Below, piece by piece: positions 23,535 through 31,458 of a DNA stretch of 45,988 nucleotides; the first letter of the stretch is position 1, and the number at the start of each line of letters is the position of its first letter. Source of the stretch: an uncultured Oscillospiraceae bacterium. GTDB lineage: Bacteria > Bacillota > Clostridia > Oscillospirales > Oscillospiraceae. The stretch spans positions 1 to 45,988 of the forward strand of contig CAKUHB010000021.1 in the NCBI GenBank assembly GCA_934655875.1, in the 5' to 3' direction. Below the pieces are notes generated by a model. It did no database searches and had not been told where the DNA came from. It worked only from the letters and a program-made list of their open reading frames with translations. The translations under genes were made by a program, and so were the position numbers.

Positions 23535-25127
23535 TTACCGCTCCCAGCGGTCGATGAGAGCCTGGATCTGGGCGGTGAAGCGGGTGAGATCGCGGTTCGG
23601 GCGCTCCTTGCAGCTCTGCGCCACAACGAGCAGGCGCTGGGCCGCGGCGATGAGCGCGTCGAAGACGCTCTTCTTGCGCGCGGCGCCTTTCTTTGCGATG
23701 GGCCGTCCCTCCGGGAAGGCCGTGAGCTTTCCGGCTGCCAGATCAAACTGCGCGCCGGAGAACGGCGCGATGGCAACATAGCCCTTCTGCTGCAAAAGCG
23801 CCTGGAACGCTTCGCAGGCTTCCGTATCGCCGTGGTTGACAAAGACGACCTCCGGCTTTTTCTCGAACGCTTCGACCCAGTTGAGCAGCCCCTTCTGGTC
23901 GGCATGGCCGCTCGTGCCGTGCAGGACGGCGATCTCCGCGTTCACGGCGATATCCTCGCCGAACAGCCGCACCTCCTTCACACCGTCGAGCAGCGCCCGG
24001 CCAAGCGTCCCCTTGGACTGGTAGCCCGCGATCAGGATGATGTTCTCCGGCATCCAGAGGTTGTGCTTCAGATGGTGCCGGATACGGCCCGCGTCGCACA
24101 TGCCGCTGGCGGACAGGATGACCTTGGAGCGCGGATCGTTGTTGATGGCCTTCGAGTCCTCCGCCGTCAGCGCCAGCTGTAGGCCCGGACACCAGATGGG
24201 GTTCTGGCCGCTTCTCAGGACCTCCTGTGTCTCGGGGTCAAAGCAGTCGGTATCGCACTGCAAAAAGACGCTGGTCGCTTCCTCCGCCAAAGGGCTGTCG
24301 AGGTAGACCGGGAAGCCGTCGTGGCCGTGGACGAGCTTTTTCTGCTTGATCTCGCGCAGCAGGTACAGAAGCTCCTGCGTGCGGCCGACGGCAAAGGCCG
24401 GGATGATGACGCTGCCGCCGCGGTCGAATGCCCGCTGCAAGACCTCCGTCAGCTCGGCGCGCACGTCCTTCGGCTTGTCGTGCAGGCGGTTGCCGTAGGT
24501 AGATTCCACAACAAGATAGTCTGTCTCCGCGACCGGCTTTGGGTCGTTCAGGATCGGCTGGTCGATATTGCCGACGTCGCCGGAGAAGACGATCTTCTTT
24601 TCACACCCATCCTCGCGCAGCCAGAACTCGATGCAGGCCGAGCCAAGCAGGTGGCCGATATCAGAAAACCGCACCCGCAGCCCGTCCGCGATCGTGACGA
24701 TCTCGCCGTACCGGCAGGGCCGGAACAGTGACGCCGCACCCTTCGCGTCGTCGACTGTGTACAAGGGCGCGACCGGCGGCTCGCCTGCGCGCTCCGCCTT
24801 GCGGGTCTTCCAGGCCGCTTCAGACTCCTGAATGTTTGCCGAGTCGCGCAGCATCACGTCCGCCAGACTACAGGTCGCAGGCGTGGCATAAATTTTGCCC
24901 CGGAAGCCGTCCTTATACAGCTGCGGCAGCAGTCCTGCATGGTCAATGTGTGCGTGCGTCAGAAAAACGGCGCTGATGTCCTTCGCCGCAACGGGCAGCG
25001 GGATATTTTCGTAGACATCCACGCCCTGCTCCATGCCGCGGTCGATCAGATAGCTCTCCCCGGAAAGCTCCAGCAGCGTGCAGCTGCCGGTCACCTCATG
25101 GGCTGCGCCGACAAATGTGATCCTCAT
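23535..25127 (-). CDS. Metallo-beta-lactamase/beta-CASP RNase-like protein
   Basis: A 530-residue protein of the MBL-fold group with beta-CASP and RMMBL domains (CPSF73/YsgA-like RNA hydrolases). The metal motif FLTHAHIDHAG supplies H58, H60, D62 and H63; further conserved parts are VFSGDVGNID, 'YLVVESTYGNRLH', VIIPAFAVGRTQELLY, SKVILSASGMCDAGRI, LIAGYQSKGTLGR and the RMMBL stretch HGTSGHADQKGLLNW with a later VNHGD. It ends with about 60 extra residues, basic then helical. AGGAGGG precedes the ATG. Likely a cytoplasmic ribonuclease; unlike RNase J it lacks the J-specific C-terminal domain. Confidence 0.9.
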   Translation of the reverse strand: MRITFVGAAHEVTGSCTLLELSGESYLIDRGMEQGVDVYENIPLPVAAKDISAVFLTHAHIDHAGLLPQLYKDGFRGKIYATPATCSLADVMLRDSANIQESEAAWKTRKAERAGEPPVAPLYTVDDAKGAASLFRPCRYGEIVTIADGLRVRFSDIGHLLGSACIEFWLREDGCEKKIVFSGDVGNIDQPILNDPKPVAETDYLVVESTYGNRLHDKPKDVRAELTEVLQRAFDRGGSVIIPAFAVGRTQELLYLLREIKQKKLVHGHDGFPVYLDSPLAEEATSVFLQCDTDCFDPETQEVLRSGQNPIWCPGLQLALTAEDSKAINNDPRSKVILSASGMCDAGRIRHHLKHNLWMPENIILIAGYQSKGTLGRALLDGVKEVRLFGEDIAVNAEIAVLHGTSGHADQKGLLNWVEAFEKKPEVVFVNHGDTEACEAFQALLQQKGYVAIAPFSGAQFDLAAGKLTAFPEGRPIAKKGAARKKSVFDALIAAAQRLLVVAQSCKERPNRDLTRFTAQIQALIDRWER

Positions 25128-25156
25128 AGCGGTCCCTCCTCTATGTTATACTTTAT

Positions 25157-25184
25157 AGTATAGCACAAACCGCCGGAAGTGCAA
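25157..25184 (-). promoter_or_regulatory. Promoter of the MBL/beta-CASP gene
   Basis: TTGCAC at 25184-25179, 16-nt spacer, TATACT at 25162-25157 on the minus strand, 30 nt upstream of the ATG. Confidence 0.6.
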
Positions 25185-25239
25185 ATACGGCGTGCGTCTT
25201 CCCTCCCGAAAAAATATTCCGCGTTTTTTCAAAAAGTTC

Positions 25240-25268
25240 TTGACATTTTGGCACTCTTCGTCTATAAT
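25240..25268 (+). promoter_or_regulatory. Consensus tRNA promoter
   Basis: TTGACA 25240-25245, 17-nt spacer, TATAAT 25263-25268: a full consensus sigma-A promoter 19 nt upstream of tRNA-Thr. It is preceded by AAAAAGTTC, as at the left edge of the window. Confidence 0.9.
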
Positions 25269-25287
25269 CAGCCTTGCTGTTTGAGTT

Positions 25288-25363
25288 GCTGGTATAGCTC
25301 AGCCGGTAGAGCAGCTGATTTGTAATCAGCAGGTCGGGGGTTCGAATCCGTCTACCAGCTCCA
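25288..25363 (+). tRNA. tRNA-Thr (anticodon TGT)
   Basis: 76 nt including encoded CCA. Acceptor gctggta pairs with taccagc, the discriminator is T, the D arm is gctcagccggtagagc, the anticodon arm is gctga-tttgtaa-tcagc with TGT, and the T arm contains GGTTCGAATCC. It is the first gene of a two-tRNA transcript. Confidence 0.97.
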
Positions 25364-25391
25364 TTTTACCGCAACACAGCATCCTGAATAT

Positions 25392-25476
25392 GGGGGAATT
25401 CCCGAGTGGCCAAAGGGGACAGACTGTAAATCTGCTGTCAATGACTTCGGTGGTTCGAATCCACCTTCCCCCACCA
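25392..25476 (+). tRNA. tRNA-Tyr (anticodon GTA)
   Basis: 85 nt including encoded CCA, a class II tRNA with a long variable arm (ctgtcaatgacttcgg region). Acceptor gggggaa pairs with ttccccc, the discriminator is A, the anticodon loop is ctgtaaa with GTA, and the T arm carries GGTTCGAATCC. 28 nt follow tRNA-Thr. The gene is intact although an ICE lies just downstream. Confidence 0.97.
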
Positions 25477-25504
25477 AAATCCGCACTGAAAAGTGCGGAT
25501 TTTT
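25477..25504 (+). terminator. tRNA operon terminator
   Basis: An 11-bp stem (25477-25487 with 25492-25502), loop gaaa, with T5 at the 3' side. It starts directly after the CCA end of tRNA-Tyr. Confidence 0.88.
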
Positions 25505-25653
25505 GCTTTATCCGAACTTTTTGAAGAAGAACCGAGACTGCCGACGCGGCGCGTTTTTGCGCAGGCAGGCTCGATTTTTTTTCGTTTCACGCGGCTGTCG
25601 TCCGCACCGTAAGGTCAAGGCAACTTGGGCTGATGTCCTCCACTCAACGACAT

Positions 25654-25675
25654 TGACGCCAACCCTGACGCCAAC
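25654..25675. repeat. Tandem 10-bp direct repeats near the ICE left end
   Basis: tgacgccaac occurs at 25654-25663 and 25666-25675 (12-bp period), about 100 bp past the int stop codon. Paired short repeats near an ICE end are typical of integrase arm-binding sites; that role is inference. The rest of 25505-25772 holds no credible gene. Confidence 0.5.
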
Positions 25676-25726
25676 GGCGATGGGACGAAACGTGTCTAGT
25701 TGGACAAAATGAGATGAAAACGAGAA

Positions 25727-25755
25727 TCCCGGCTGCTTTTTTCAGGCAGCCGGGA
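25727..25755. terminator. Hairpin after int
   Basis: A 10-bp perfect stem (25727-25736 with 25746-25755). A T-rich stretch follows on the plus side (gtttgttttt). In the minus direction, the one needed for int, only weak T runs follow (ttctcgtttt). It may insulate the ICE end from tRNA read-through. Confidence 0.6.
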
Positions 25756-25772
25756 GTTTGTTTTTGCTGTTT

Positions 25773-26930
25773 TCAACGCTCTAGCATCTTTGGCATCGCG
25801 TTTCCGACGGTTCGCGCTGCTTCCTGCTGCATCCGGCTGGTCGAGTGCGTGTAGACGTTCAGCGTAAATCCCGCGCTGCTGTGACCGAGCATCGTGGAGA
25901 CTGTTTTCACGTCCACGCCGCATTGCAGCGCGGTCGTAGCGAAGCTGTGTCTCAAGTCGTGAAATCTGACGTTCTCCAATCCAATGTCCTTGCAGATCTT
26001 GCGGTGAATCTTCACGATGGCGTCCGGATGGTACATTTCGCCGGTTACCGGGGAAGGAAACATGTAGGGATTTTTCGGGTGCTTTTCATGCTCCTGCTCC
26101 AGCAGCTTTGCAGCTTCCTCCGGGATGGAAACGTAGCGGACAGAGGTGCTTGATTTGGGCGGGGACACAGTGCCCTGACCATTGTAGAAGAGATATTGTT
26201 TTGTCACATGAATCGTCTGCGTCTGCGCGTCGTAATCCGACCAGAGCAGCGCCGCAATTTCACCTTTCCGAAGCCCAGTGGACAGCTCTAAGTAGAACAT
26301 TGGCAGCACACCGCGCTGTTCTGCCGCGTGCAGGTAGGACTGATATCGCTCCGATGGAATCACTTGCAGCTCCGGCTTTGTGATCTTGGGCGGAATACAG
26401 AACTCTGCCGGATTGAAGGGGATCAAGCGCTCCTGCACGGCGCGTTTCAAAGCAGATTTCAGCATGACGTGGATGCCATGCACAGTTGTGCTGCTGAGCC
26501 CCGGCTTTTTGGCTTTTGTATCCTCACGAATTCTGCCGTTTTCCAACAGATCTTTATAGAACTGCTGAATGTCCAGCGATGTCAGTTTGTTTAACGGCGT
26601 ATCGCCCAAGCGCGGGATTACATGGTGATCGATATAGCCCTTGTAGTAGCGCGCGGTCGTTTCGCGCACGTTTGGCTGCGCATACAGCGAGTACCAAGCC
26701 TGCACCCAACCTGCCACGTTATATTCGCCGGATTTGACCACATCGATCTCGGTTGCTTCTGCCAGTGCTTCTTTCAGTTTGGTGCGAACCTCCGCCTGCG
26801 TTTTTCCGAGAATGCTTTTTCGAATCTGCTTTCCGGTTTCCGGGTCGCGACCTGCGATGTATCGCGCTTCCCAGCGACCGTCTTTTCGTTTTCCAATGGT
26901 GCCTTCGCCATTGACTCTCTTTTTTGCCAT
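25773..26930 (-). CDS. int: ICE tyrosine recombinase/integrase
   Basis: A 385-residue phage-type integrase that would excise and insert the ICE. The N-terminal arm-binding domain holds GTIGKRKDGRWEARYIAGRD; the core-binding SAM-like domain is near 60-160 (ETTARYYKGYIDHHVIPRLG). The catalytic set is complete: R221 in STGLRKGEIAAL, K259, H324 and R327 in RFHDLRHSFA, H350 in MLGHSS and nucleophile Y360 in LNVYTHS. ATG 26930 has AAAGGAGG 8 nt upstream, while the longer frame to 26957 does not. The xis gene lies 60 nt upstream on the same strand. Confidence 0.95.
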   Translation of the reverse strand: MAKKRVNGEGTIGKRKDGRWEARYIAGRDPETGKQIRKSILGKTQAEVRTKLKEALAEATEIDVVKSGEYNVAGWVQAWYSLYAQPNVRETTARYYKGYIDHHVIPRLGDTPLNKLTSLDIQQFYKDLLENGRIREDTKAKKPGLSSTTVHGIHVMLKSALKRAVQERLIPFNPAEFCIPPKITKPELQVIPSERYQSYLHAAEQRGVLPMFYLELSTGLRKGEIAALLWSDYDAQTQTIHVTKQYLFYNGQGTVSPPKSSTSVRYVSIPEEAAKLLEQEHEKHPKNPYMFPSPVTGEMYHPDAIVKIHRKICKDIGLENVRFHDLRHSFATTALQCGVDVKTVSTMLGHSSAGFTLNVYTHSTSRMQQEAARTVGNAMPKMLER

Positions 26931-26990
26931 TTGCGTTCCTCCTTTCTGGCAGCTCAAACGAATATCACAAAGACAGCAAAATAGCTAGTC

Positions 26991-27206
26991 CTAAGTGAGA
27001 GAATTTTGCCCGGACTGCTTTTCCAGCCAGTCCAGAAATTTTTCCTGTGAAATGACGATCCTGCGTCCAACCCGGAACGCAGGGAAATCTCTGCTGTGGG
27101 CGAGGGTATAGGCTCCCGCCTTGGAAATACCGAGCACGGATGCAACGTCCATCATGCTCAGCATAAGCGGGAGTTCCCGCAGGGATTGATAGATTCTTTT
27201 CTCCAT
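26991..27206 (-). CDS. xis: Excisionase-like helix-turn-helix protein
   Basis: A 71-residue protein with a MerR-type/HTH_17 winged helix: LSMMDVASVLGISKAGAYTL, then FPAFRVGRRIVISQEKFLDW. This is the standard small excisionase found upstream of int in clostridial ICEs; it bends DNA and drives excision. AAAGGAG lies 7 nt before the ATG. It starts just 18 nt from the triple-hairpin repeat copy 1, so that repeat is probably in or next to its leader. Confidence 0.88.
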   Translation of the reverse strand: MEKRIYQSLRELPLMLSMMDVASVLGISKAGAYTLAHSRDFPAFRVGRRIVISQEKFLDWLEKQSGQNSLT

Positions 27207-27224
27207 AGTGTCTCCTTTCGCGTT

Positions 27225-27312
27225 ACACGCGCCAACGCGCGGTTTTTCTGGTTTCTGGTGCAGCGACCCTGCCGGGACGCAGAAAAGCCGACACGCGGGC
27301 GCGTGTCGGCTG
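27225..27312. repeat. Triple-hairpin direct repeat, copy 1
   Basis: About 88 bp with nearly 90% match by eye to 34529-34619, same orientation. Order of parts: short stem cgcg-ccaa-cgcg followed by T5, a central hairpin around gcgaccc-tgcc-gggacgc (one mismatch in the stem), and a 12-bp perfect stem agccgacacgcg/cgcgtgtcggct (27286-27297 with 27300-27311). The last 27 nt are the same in both copies. It lies between xis and the phosphoesterase gene. Confidence 0.85.
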
Positions 27313-27359
27313 GTAACTGTTTTCCGGGGCGCTGTGCAACCCGGCTCTGTCTTTTTGTT

Positions 27360-28193
27360 TCAGGTTTCCGTTTCCTCGAATAGTGCTCGGAACATACTGG
27401 GAAAACCGCCAATCAGTTTTGGGTAATGATAATAGATATGGCGGCAAAGCTGTTTGGACAATTCACGGAAACGGGCATCGTCCCCGAAATCAATTACCCT
27501 GTCCAGCAGCCGGTCGATCTGCGCTTCATCGGTAAGCTGTCCGGCTAAAACCTCATCCACAGCTTGTTTGCACAATTCATAAACCTGTGTCTTCGCGCTT
27601 TCATATTGGGCAGTGCTTTCCTCGATCCGCGCAAACAAATCCATATCCGGCATTGCTTTGGCTGTCAGCAGTTCTGTCAGTGTACGCGGCGTGTAGTGCA
27701 TATAATCCAGCATGCAGCCGACGTTGATAAGGCGGCATGGGATTCCCAGCACCCATTGCTCACGTTTCCACTTCTCCACGAGCTGCCACTCTCTTGAATT
27801 ATGTACATGTCCGTACAGCATCGCCGCTCCGTGGTGCTGGTTTTTATAAAACAGCATTGGGTAATGGCTCAGAATGACCAAGCGGTTTTCGTCATTGATT
27901 TCTGCATACTGCGAAATGCTTTCCCAATAAAGGCGGAGTTTGCCCTTGACCCGGTCATGATTGCCTTGAATCAGATGCTTGTGTCCTTTTAGCTGCTGCA
28001 GGATCTTCACGCTGTTTTCTTCGTTTTTCCAGAAAGCGTCTCCAAGGACATAGACGGTATCATCGTCTGCGACACGAGTATTCCAGTTCTGGACGAGCGT
28101 TTCATCCATCTGATCAATCCCTAAAAACGGCCGGTTGTCAAACTGCAGCACATTCTCATGCCCGAAGTGCATATCTGCGATGTAAAAAATCAT
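27360..28193 (-). CDS. Calcineurin-like metallophosphoesterase with extra C-terminal domain
   Basis: A 277-residue protein. The first ~165 residues have all motifs of the calcineurin-like family: FYIADMHFGHENV (D-x-H), YVLGDAFW (GD), LIQGNHDRV (GNHD), VILSHYPM and YGHVHNS (GHxH). This layout resembles phage and plasmid phosphoesterases of unknown substrate. The C-terminal ~100 residues are helical and unrecognised, ending 'YYHYPKLIGGFPSMFRALFE'. AGGAGGG lies 6 nt before the ATG. It follows the XRE gene on the same strand after 119 nt and is the first gene inside the island from the left repeat. Confidence 0.8.
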   Translation of the reverse strand: MIFYIADMHFGHENVLQFDNRPFLGIDQMDETLVQNWNTRVADDDTVYVLGDAFWKNEENSVKILQQLKGHKHLIQGNHDRVKGKLRLYWESISQYAEINDENRLVILSHYPMLFYKNQHHGAAMLYGHVHNSREWQLVEKWKREQWVLGIPCRLINVGCMLDYMHYTPRTLTELLTAKAMPDMDLFARIEESTAQYESAKTQVYELCKQAVDEVLAGQLTDEAQIDRLLDRVIDFGDDARFRELSKQLCRHIYYHYPKLIGGFPSMFRALFEETET

Positions 28194-28312
28194 AAGCCCT
28201 CCTGCCCGTAAGTTAATCTGTTTTGTATTATACAGGATTTGTGCTCAAAAGTCGCCTCTCTCGTAAAAATGTAATCATTTTTGCAGAAAATATATTTTTC
28301 TTGGGATTATTT

Positions 28313-28678
28313 TCATTTTATGTCCTCATATCGCAAGAAACGTTTGTTCTTCCGTATCGTCTCTTTCGCCGCAATTAACAGATCCAGCAGAACACGCCGC
28401 TCAAATTCATTGCAGTCAAGTGCAGCTGCAGCAAAGGAAGAATTGGAGATTCGCTCCGTATTCTCAATACTGTCTATCAAAAGCGCATCCGCTGATACGT
28501 TCAGCGCGTTGGCAATGGATACGAATGTTTCGATACTCATGCCCCGCTGCCCGGTTTCGATGCTGCTGATAAACGTAGGCGCTTTTTCGATCTGTTCTGC
28601 CAACGCCATTTGGGAAAGGCCCCGTCTTCTTCTGATCTCTCCGATCCGCCTTCCCAATGCCTCTGTGTTGAATTTCAT
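28313..28678 (-). CDS. XRE-family regulator of the island
   Basis: A 121-residue protein with an N-terminal Cro/C1 helix-turn-helix (residues about 8-65: IGEIRRRRGLSQMALAEQIE, PTFISSIETGQRGMSIETF) and a C-terminal charged helix. AAGGAGG lies 7 nt before the ATG. It is divergent from the recombinase operon with a 226-bp region between, which contains a 10-bp inverted repeat at 28805-28832. It is the obvious candidate repressor of the operon and of its own transcript. Confidence 0.87.
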   Translation of the reverse strand: MKFNTEALGRRIGEIRRRRGLSQMALAEQIEKAPTFISSIETGQRGMSIETFVSIANALNVSADALLIDSIENTERISNSSFAAAALDCNEFERRVLLDLLIAAKETIRKNKRFLRYEDIK

Positions 28679-28804
28679 AAATAATACCTCCTTAAAAAAG
28701 TCGGAAGTATTATAATGAGCGGGAAATCAGTCGATTTTGCCTTTCTATCGTTTCGGTATCACATAAAAACTTCAGTTGTAAAAGCCCGATTTTTCCGTAC
28801 CTTC

Positions 28805-28832
28805 ACTGGGAGTGGATATCTTCACTCTCAGT
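28805..28832. promoter_or_regulatory. Inverted repeat in the divergent region, candidate XRE operator
   Basis: actgggagtg (28805-28814) and cactctcagt (28823-28832) are inverted repeats with one mismatch and an 8-nt centre. They lie between the XRE gene and the recombinase operon. Possible plus promoter downstream: TTTGCA, 16 nt, TACAAT ending near 28869. A TATAAT box for the XRE gene lies near 28715 on the minus strand. Confidence 0.45.
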
Positions 28833-28904
28833 TTATTTCTTTTTGCATTTGCGCGGGCTAAAATACAATCAAATATTTTTATTGTCGCGCGGAGGGGATA
28901 TGAA

Positions 28905-29561
28905 ATGTCCGATATGCAGGATCAAGCAGCGCAGGATTCGCTTCTGAAAGCAGCATCTGAATCCGGAGGTGAAACATCTTCAGCAGCACAGGGTCTGCCT
29001 CACAATTCAGCAGATCAATCTATGCAGCCCCTATTGCGCTCTCCGCGCAGGACATTGCTCAGCAATCTTCGGGGAGAACGTCCAAATCCCAAGCAGCATT
29101 ACAAGGTCGGAATCTATATCCGTTACTTCAACCAGACGAAATATCCAGACTATCTGGACTACCATGTGAAGCAGTATCAGGACACCATGGCCCTCTGCCC
29201 AAATTGGGAGCTTATTGACTTTTACATCGACGAAGGAGCCACCGCGCCGAACATGGAAAGTGCGCCGGAATGGTGCAGACTTTTGCAGGACTGCTTCCGC
29301 GGCAATGTCAATTTGATTATCACGCAGAAGGTATCCAACGTTTCCAAAAAGGACTACGAGATCACATTTCTTGCAAGAATCCTCGCAGCGTTGGAGAATC
29401 CTGTCGGCATCTATTTTGTATCCGAGGATATTTTTACGATGGCTTCCTGCTATCAGGATACCCTGCACGATTGGGGCATGTTCCCCGATCATTGGACAGT
29501 CCTCCCGGACAATATTTCCGAGGAAAGCCTTCTTTTGACAGGAGAACGTTCAGATGCATAA
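28905..29561 (+). CDS. Catalytically degenerate serine recombinase homologue
   Basis: A 218-residue protein with an N-terminal Ser/Gln-rich tail (1-60) and a resolvase-like domain (about 65-180). It aligns along its length with the N-terminal domain of the next protein: VGIYIRYFNQT against VAIYVRVSTDD, PNWELIDFYIDEG against PNWTLVNIYADEG, IITQKVSNVSKKDYE against IVTKSVSRFARNVED. The catalytic Ser position reads Phe/Asn and both arginines of SRFAR are lost, so it cannot cut DNA by the serine mechanism. It lacks the recombinase DNA-binding domain. ATG 28905 has GGAGGGG 7 nt upstream; the frame to 28812 is not needed. It overlaps the next gene by 8 nt. A structural or regulatory partner role is inferred. 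Confidence 0.8.
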   Translation: MSDMQDQAAQDSLLKAASESGGETSSAAQGLPHNSADQSMQPLLRSPRRTLLSNLRGERPNPKQHYKVGIYIRYFNQTKYPDYLDYHVKQYQDTMALCPNWELIDFYIDEGATAPNMESAPEWCRLLQDCFRGNVNLIITQKVSNVSKKDYEITFLARILAALENPVGIYFVSEDIFTMASCYQDTLHDWGMFPDHWTVLPDNISEESLLLTGERSDA

Positions 29562-31458
29562 TTCGGAAGCCAGACGACGCAAGGAGCGGCAAAAGGAACA
29601 GATCAAGCAGCGATACAACGTGGTGATTGATCCCGAAAACTACGAATACATCCCTGCGAAAAAACAGGCTGATTACTACGACAATGACGTAAACCAGCGG
29701 GTTGCTATTTATGTTCGTGTCTCAACGGACGATGTTCGGCAAACAACATCCTATGAGCTGCAAAAGAAGTATTACGAGGAGTTTGTTACCCGTCACCCAA
29801 ATTGGACGCTTGTGAACATCTACGCCGACGAAGGAATCAGCGGCACTTCGCTGAAGCATCGGGACGAGTTCAATCGGATGATTGCAGACTGCAAGGCCGG
29901 TAAAATTGACATGATCGTCACAAAGAGTGTTTCACGCTTTGCGCGCAACGTAGAAGATTTCATCGGAACCGTTCGTTCGCTGGCCGAAAGGCGGCCTCCT
30001 GTTGGTGTTTTCTTTGAATCGGAAGCGATCTTTTCCCTGAATGATGATTCACAGATGGCGCTTACCTTTCAGGCTACGATGGCCGAGGAAGAGTCACACA
30101 CCCGCAGCAGAAGTATGGAAACTTCTCTGCGCATGCGGCTTGACCACGGAGTCCCGCTTACGCCGAAGCTGTTTGGATATACCCACGACGAAGACGGCCA
30201 TCTTCAAATCAATCCGGACGAAGCGCCTACTGTTAAGCTTATTTTCTATATGTACCTCTACGGCTACTCTGCCCAGCAGATTGCCGATACCCTTACCAAT
30301 CAGGCACGCAGCACATATTTCGGGAAATCATGCTGGTCATCCAGCGGCATCGTATCGATCCTTCGCAACGAGCGGCACTGCGGGGACGTTCTTACAAGAA
30401 AAACCGTCACAGAAAACTACCGAACGCACCGGACACTGAAAAATCGCGGAGAGAAACCACAAAGCCGCTACTATAACCATCATGACGCTATTATACGCCG
30501 TGATGATTTCAACGCAGTTCAGCGAATGCTGGACAATGCCAAATACGGCAACAAGTCCATTCTGCCGGAACTCCGGGTCATTCATGACGGTTTGCTGAAA
30601 GGCTTTGTTTCCATCAATCCAAGGTGGTCCGGCTTCAAAGAGGGCGACTATCTGAGTGCGTCCAGAAGCGCGTATACGGACATTCCCACAGCCGGTGCAC
30701 CTTCACAGATACCAGCAGACACAACCTTTGCAGTCAATGCGGGTGATTTTGATCTGCGCGGCTTTGAAATAACCAGAACAGAGTTTTTAGGCACACATAG
30801 TCAGCCGTTTGTGACGTTTGCAGATAAAAAGGTGAAGTTCAGTGCTGCGTGCGTCCGGCATTTCGGTGCAAAGCGATATGTCGAATTACTGATCAATCCG
30901 ATTGAAATGAAGTTTGCCGTTCGGCCCACGGATTCGTCCAACCGCAGCGGCGTCATAATTTCATCGAACTATAGCGGAAAACCACAGCCGCGCGAAATAT
31001 CAGCCACTGCATTCAGCGACACAATCTTTCACCTGTTTGGCTGGAATACTGCGTGCAAATATCGTATAAACGGAATTCTCTGTGAAGATGCCGGGCAGCT
31101 TGTCTATATTTTCGATATCGCCGATTCCGAAACCTTTATCCGGTCACAGGAGCTTTCCGTGAGAGCGGCAAACACAAACGAAGAAACGATCCATCCCCTT
31201 TCTACGCTCGGAAAACACGTCCGGGCAATCCCTGAACAGTGGGTCGGCACATTCGGAAAAGAATTCTATCTGCACGAGTGCTCCCTTTCCGCCTTAGAAC
31301 ATATGACCAGATCAAACTGGTCACTCAATCTTCAAGGGCAGCTCTTTGAAACCGGCAAAAAACTTCACGTCACGGATTTTGATGAATTGAAACAATATAT
31401 CATGAAAGAACTGGGTGGTACAATGCCGCAGGAGGACCGCAATGGAAACATGGAATGA
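29554..31458 (+). CDS. Large serine recombinase with a novel C-terminal domain
   Basis: A 634-residue recombinase. The resolvase domain (about 48-185) has the nucleophile S57 in IYVRVSTDD, YADEGISGTS and arginines R128 and R131 in SRFARN. The 'recombinase' DNA-binding domain follows (about 200-335; KLFGYTHDEDGHLQ, SSSGIVSILRNERHCGDVL, HHDAIIRRDDFNAVQRML). Where other large serine recombinases have a four-cysteine zinc ribbon, this one has none; instead residues about 398-615 form a domain (FEITRTEFL, YVELLINPIEMKFAVRP, YRINGILCED) that recurs in the next two proteins. AGGAG lies 11 nt before the ATG. It is coupled to both neighbours by overlaps. Confidence 0.9.
   Translation: MHNSEARRRKERQKEQIKQRYNVVIDPENYEYIPAKKQADYYDNDVNQRVAIYVRVSTDDVRQTTSYELQKKYYEEFVTRHPNWTLVNIYADEGISGTSLKHRDEFNRMIADCKAGKIDMIVTKSVSRFARNVEDFIGTVRSLAERRPPVGVFFESEAIFSLNDDSQMALTFQATMAEEESHTRSRSMETSLRMRLDHGVPLTPKLFGYTHDEDGHLQINPDEAPTVKLIFYMYLYGYSAQQIADTLTNQARSTYFGKSCWSSSGIVSILRNERHCGDVLTRKTVTENYRTHRTLKNRGEKPQSRYYNHHDAIIRRDDFNAVQRMLDNAKYGNKSILPELRVIHDGLLKGFVSINPRWSGFKEGDYLSASRSAYTDIPTAGAPSQIPADTTFAVNAGDFDLRGFEITRTEFLGTHSQPFVTFADKKVKFSAACVRHFGAKRYVELLINPIEMKFAVRPTDSSNRSGVIISSNYSGKPQPREISATAFSDTIFHLFGWNTACKYRINGILCEDAGQLVYIFDIADSETFIRSQELSVRAANTNEETIHPLSTLGKHVRAIPEQWVGTFGKEFYLHECSLSALEHMTRSNWSLNLQGQLFETGKKLHVTDFDELKQYIMKELGGTMPQEDRNGNME

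Noticed and set aside
22562..23905. Long minus-strand frame opposite the amidohydrolase
   Set aside because: Shadow frame of low complexity. The plus-strand protein has all metal ligands.
25503..25712. Small plus-strand open frame after the tRNA-Tyr gene
   Set aside because: It begins within the terminator region, has no ribosome site and is unlike any protein; the segment is better read as the ICE end.
28812..28904. Upstream extension of the dead recombinase protein to an earlier ATG
   Set aside because: GGAGGGG lies inside the extension right before the ATG at 28905, and the extra residues are hydrophobic and encoded by the divergent promoter region.
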